In this document: positions 19,454 through 20,876 of the stretch, in pieces
Layout of the letters: each line of letters starts with the position of its first letter
How positions within the stretch are numbered: the stretch's first letter is position 1
From: a virus
IMG/VR virus record: IMGVR_UViG_3300046804_003579
Coordinates: 1-20,876 of that record
Reading direction: 5' to 3' (one strand)
Length of the DNA stretch: 20,876 bases
Translations under genes and position numbers: made by a program
Notes under the pieces: generated by a model
What the model was told of the DNA's origin: nothing
Database searches by the model: none
What the model saw: only the letters and a program-made list of their open reading frames with translations

Positions 19454-20876
19454 GAGGTTCTTAACAGCAACTCTTCTGTAGTAGCGGTTCTGGTTGGTCT
19501 GAAGACGACCGAGACCCTGATTGGTTCCTTCTGCAAATGGGTTAGCAACAAGACCATAACGGGTCTTAAAGCCAATCTTAGGCTGGAAGGAGTTCTCACC
19601 AACGGCACGAACCATTTGGAGAGGAACATAAGGACAATAGAAGAGTCCAGCGTCATAAGGGGAAGCACCCTTATAACCAACAACATAATACTGGTTACCT
19701 GGTGAGGTGTTACCCGCAGTGAGGTTAGCAGAATATGGGTCAATGTAGACGCGGAATTTGCCCATTAGAGTACCAGCAAAAGTATTGCCGGTGTCATCAA
19801 CAGACAGATTAGCGTTAAGTGCAGGGGTGTAGTCTAGAACACCAGCCATGGTTAGTGCTGAAGCAACATCAGCAGAACACATGATGATGTTACCCTTTCC
19901 GCGACGAGTTCTTTGTGCGATTGCGTTAGCATCACGCTCGATTTGGAATAGGAGACCCTTGAACTTCTCAACTGACCAACGACCGTTGGAGTCAACATCG
20001 AGGTCGAAGATACCAGCTGTTGCAGTGTTTTGAACAGCACCCTGTTCAGCAACCTTATAGATGGTTCTGATAACTTCGCGGTTGATTTCAGCAAGAATCT
20101 CAGTTGAGAGAATGTTTGCTAATTCCGCTTCAGCATTCAGACCATGGATTGCCTTGAGGTCTTGAGCGAGTTCTAATGAGTACTCAGCTTTCAGAGCGCG
20201 TGACTTTGCAGTAACAGTGACTTTCTCGATTGAGAATGCCATCTGGTTGAATGCATCACCAGCTGTACCATCAAGGTTTTCTGCGTCGCCAGTAACCATA
20301 CCCTGACCTACATTGTAGGCGGTTGAGGTTGCGCTACCAACTGGGTTTAGAACTGATGGGTTGCTTCCTGCTTGTGCAGTAGTACCCATACCAACGCCAA
20401 CTTCAGTAAATCCTGCAGCCTCATCAAAACCTGCGTCTTGACCGGAGAATGCAGTATCTACTTCATTGAAGAAGGTTTCAGTTCCGCTTTGGTTGGTATA
20501 GCGGGAACGCATTGCGAAGATAAGTCCAGTAGGACCACTCATTGGTTGAACGCCAGCCAGGTCATAAGCGACCAGGTTGGGCATTGAACGACGAATGAGT
20601 GAAATCAGAACTGGATCAAAACCTGCAGTAGGACCACCAGCAGCGGAACCGCCACCGAAAGCACCACTAGCACCAGCAGCATTACCGCTGTTGGTTGGTG
20701 ACTCCATGAGCATACTCATGGAACCGTTGTCGAAAGCAGATTGCTCTCTTAAAAATTTTTCTTGGTTTTCGAGCAGGACAGCGGTTACAGCTCTACGATG
20801 AGAATCTTTGATAGGGTCGATACCCTGATAATCTAGTAGAGGTGCCCACTTTTCCTGCAGATGCTCAGAATGGAAC
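19448..20876 (-). CDS. 23: major capsid protein gp23, N-terminus cut by window edge
   Basis: gp23 forms the hexameric capsid shell. About 475 residues are visible; the frame is open through the right edge (first codons FHSEHLQEKWAPLLD), and by comparison with the T4 N-terminus only a few residues are missing. Near visible residues 55-58 is MLME followed by SPTNSGN, a good L-x-E cleavage site for the prohead protease gp21, just where T4 gp23 is cut, followed by a Gly/Ala-rich segment. Then come LIRRSMPNLVAYDLAGVQPM, GPTGLIFAMRSRY, the long EVRTIYK-type spine region, NIIMCSADVASALTMAG, YVVGYKGASPYDAGLFYCPY, PFAEG and the C-terminal NQNRYYRRVAVKNLM. GC content is clearly higher than in neighbouring genes, as expected for a highly expressed gene. 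Identification is certain. Confidence 0.97.
   Translation of the reverse strand, partial: FHSEHLQEKWAPLLDYQGIDPIKDSHRRAVTAVLLENQEKFLREQSAFDNGSMSMLMESPTNSGNAAGASGAFGGGSAAGGPTAGFDPVLISLIRRSMPNLVAYDLAGVQPMSGPTGLIFAMRSRYTNQSGTETFFNEVDTAFSGQDAGFDEAAGFTEVGVGMGTTAQAGSNPSVLNPVGSATSTAYNVGQGMVTGDAENLDGTAGDAFNQMAFSIEKVTVTAKSRALKAEYSLELAQDLKAIHGLNAEAELANILSTEILAEINREVIRTIYKVAEQGAVQNTATAGIFDLDVDSNGRWSVEKFKGLLFQIERDANAIAQRTRRGKGNIIMCSADVASALTMAGVLDYTPALNANLSVDDTGNTFAGTLMGKFRVYIDPYSANLTAGNTSPGNQYYVVGYKGASPYDAGLFYCPYVPLQMVRAVGENSFQPKIGFKTRYGLVANPFAEGTNQGLGRLQTNQNRYYRRVAVKNLM

Noticed and set aside
1-20876. CRISPR arrays, tRNA genes, IS elements, attachment sites
   Set aside because: No regularly spaced direct repeats, no cloverleaf-type sequence and no transposase or integrase motifs were found by eye; a tRNA scan was not possible.

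Overview
The window is a block of a T4-like myovirus genome. The gene set and order fit marine cyanobacterial T4-like phages (Synechococcus/Prochlorococcus myoviruses). Evidence for this: every supported gene lies on the minus strand; the T4 replication, recombination and late-transcription genes appear in the order I recall for cyanomyoviruses; a cobS-like AAA+ ATPase and an Hsp20 sit inside this core block; RegA-, gp62- and UvsY-like proteins take their short marine forms; and there is a small protein resembling cyanobacterial DUF3110. No photosystem gene, tRNA, integrase or IS element is visible, so the host assignment is an inference. Most of the DNA is AT-rich, with higher GC in gp23 and in the C-terminal half of cobS.

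Layout in transcription order (high to low coordinate). (1) Major capsid gp23, cut by the right edge, ends at a strong terminator. (2) A probable gp3 tail-completion gene, uvsY, uvsW and a 130-aa Sm-like protein follow. (3) gp55 (late sigma), gp47, a 90-aa DUF3110-like protein, gp46 and a small basic ORF come next, read from a region with two overlapping back-to-back sigma70-type promoters. (4) A hairpin-T-tract-TATGAT block precedes a large CobT-like HExxH/vWA protein, a basic protein with a T4-type capsid-targeting leader, and a 61-aa protein. (5) A similar block precedes cobS, a DUF3310-like protein, clamp gp45, a 170-aa unknown, clamp loader gp44, a putative PD-(D/E)XK protein, a D12-class adenine methyltransferase, gp62 and regA. 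(6) Terminator hairpins then lead into hsp20 and a 54-aa protein. (7) A terminator overlapping a near-consensus promoter precedes two more Sm-like small proteins and DNA polymerase gp43, which runs off the left edge.

Genes within each unit are tightly packed, with many ATGA or TGATG overlaps that suggest translational coupling. Functionally, gp43, gp45 and gp44/62 form the replisome core. RegA would repress translation of early replication mRNAs. gp46/47, UvsY and UvsW handle recombination-dependent replication. gp55 with gp45 would drive late transcription of gp23 and tail genes.

The most notable accessory content is the CobS plus CobT-like pair with no CobN in view, the nuclease-like/methyltransferase pair inserted between the two clamp-loader subunit genes, the capsid-targeting leader, three related Sm-like proteins, and repeated compact terminator/promoter punctuation. 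There is no gene-free stretch longer than 300 bases.
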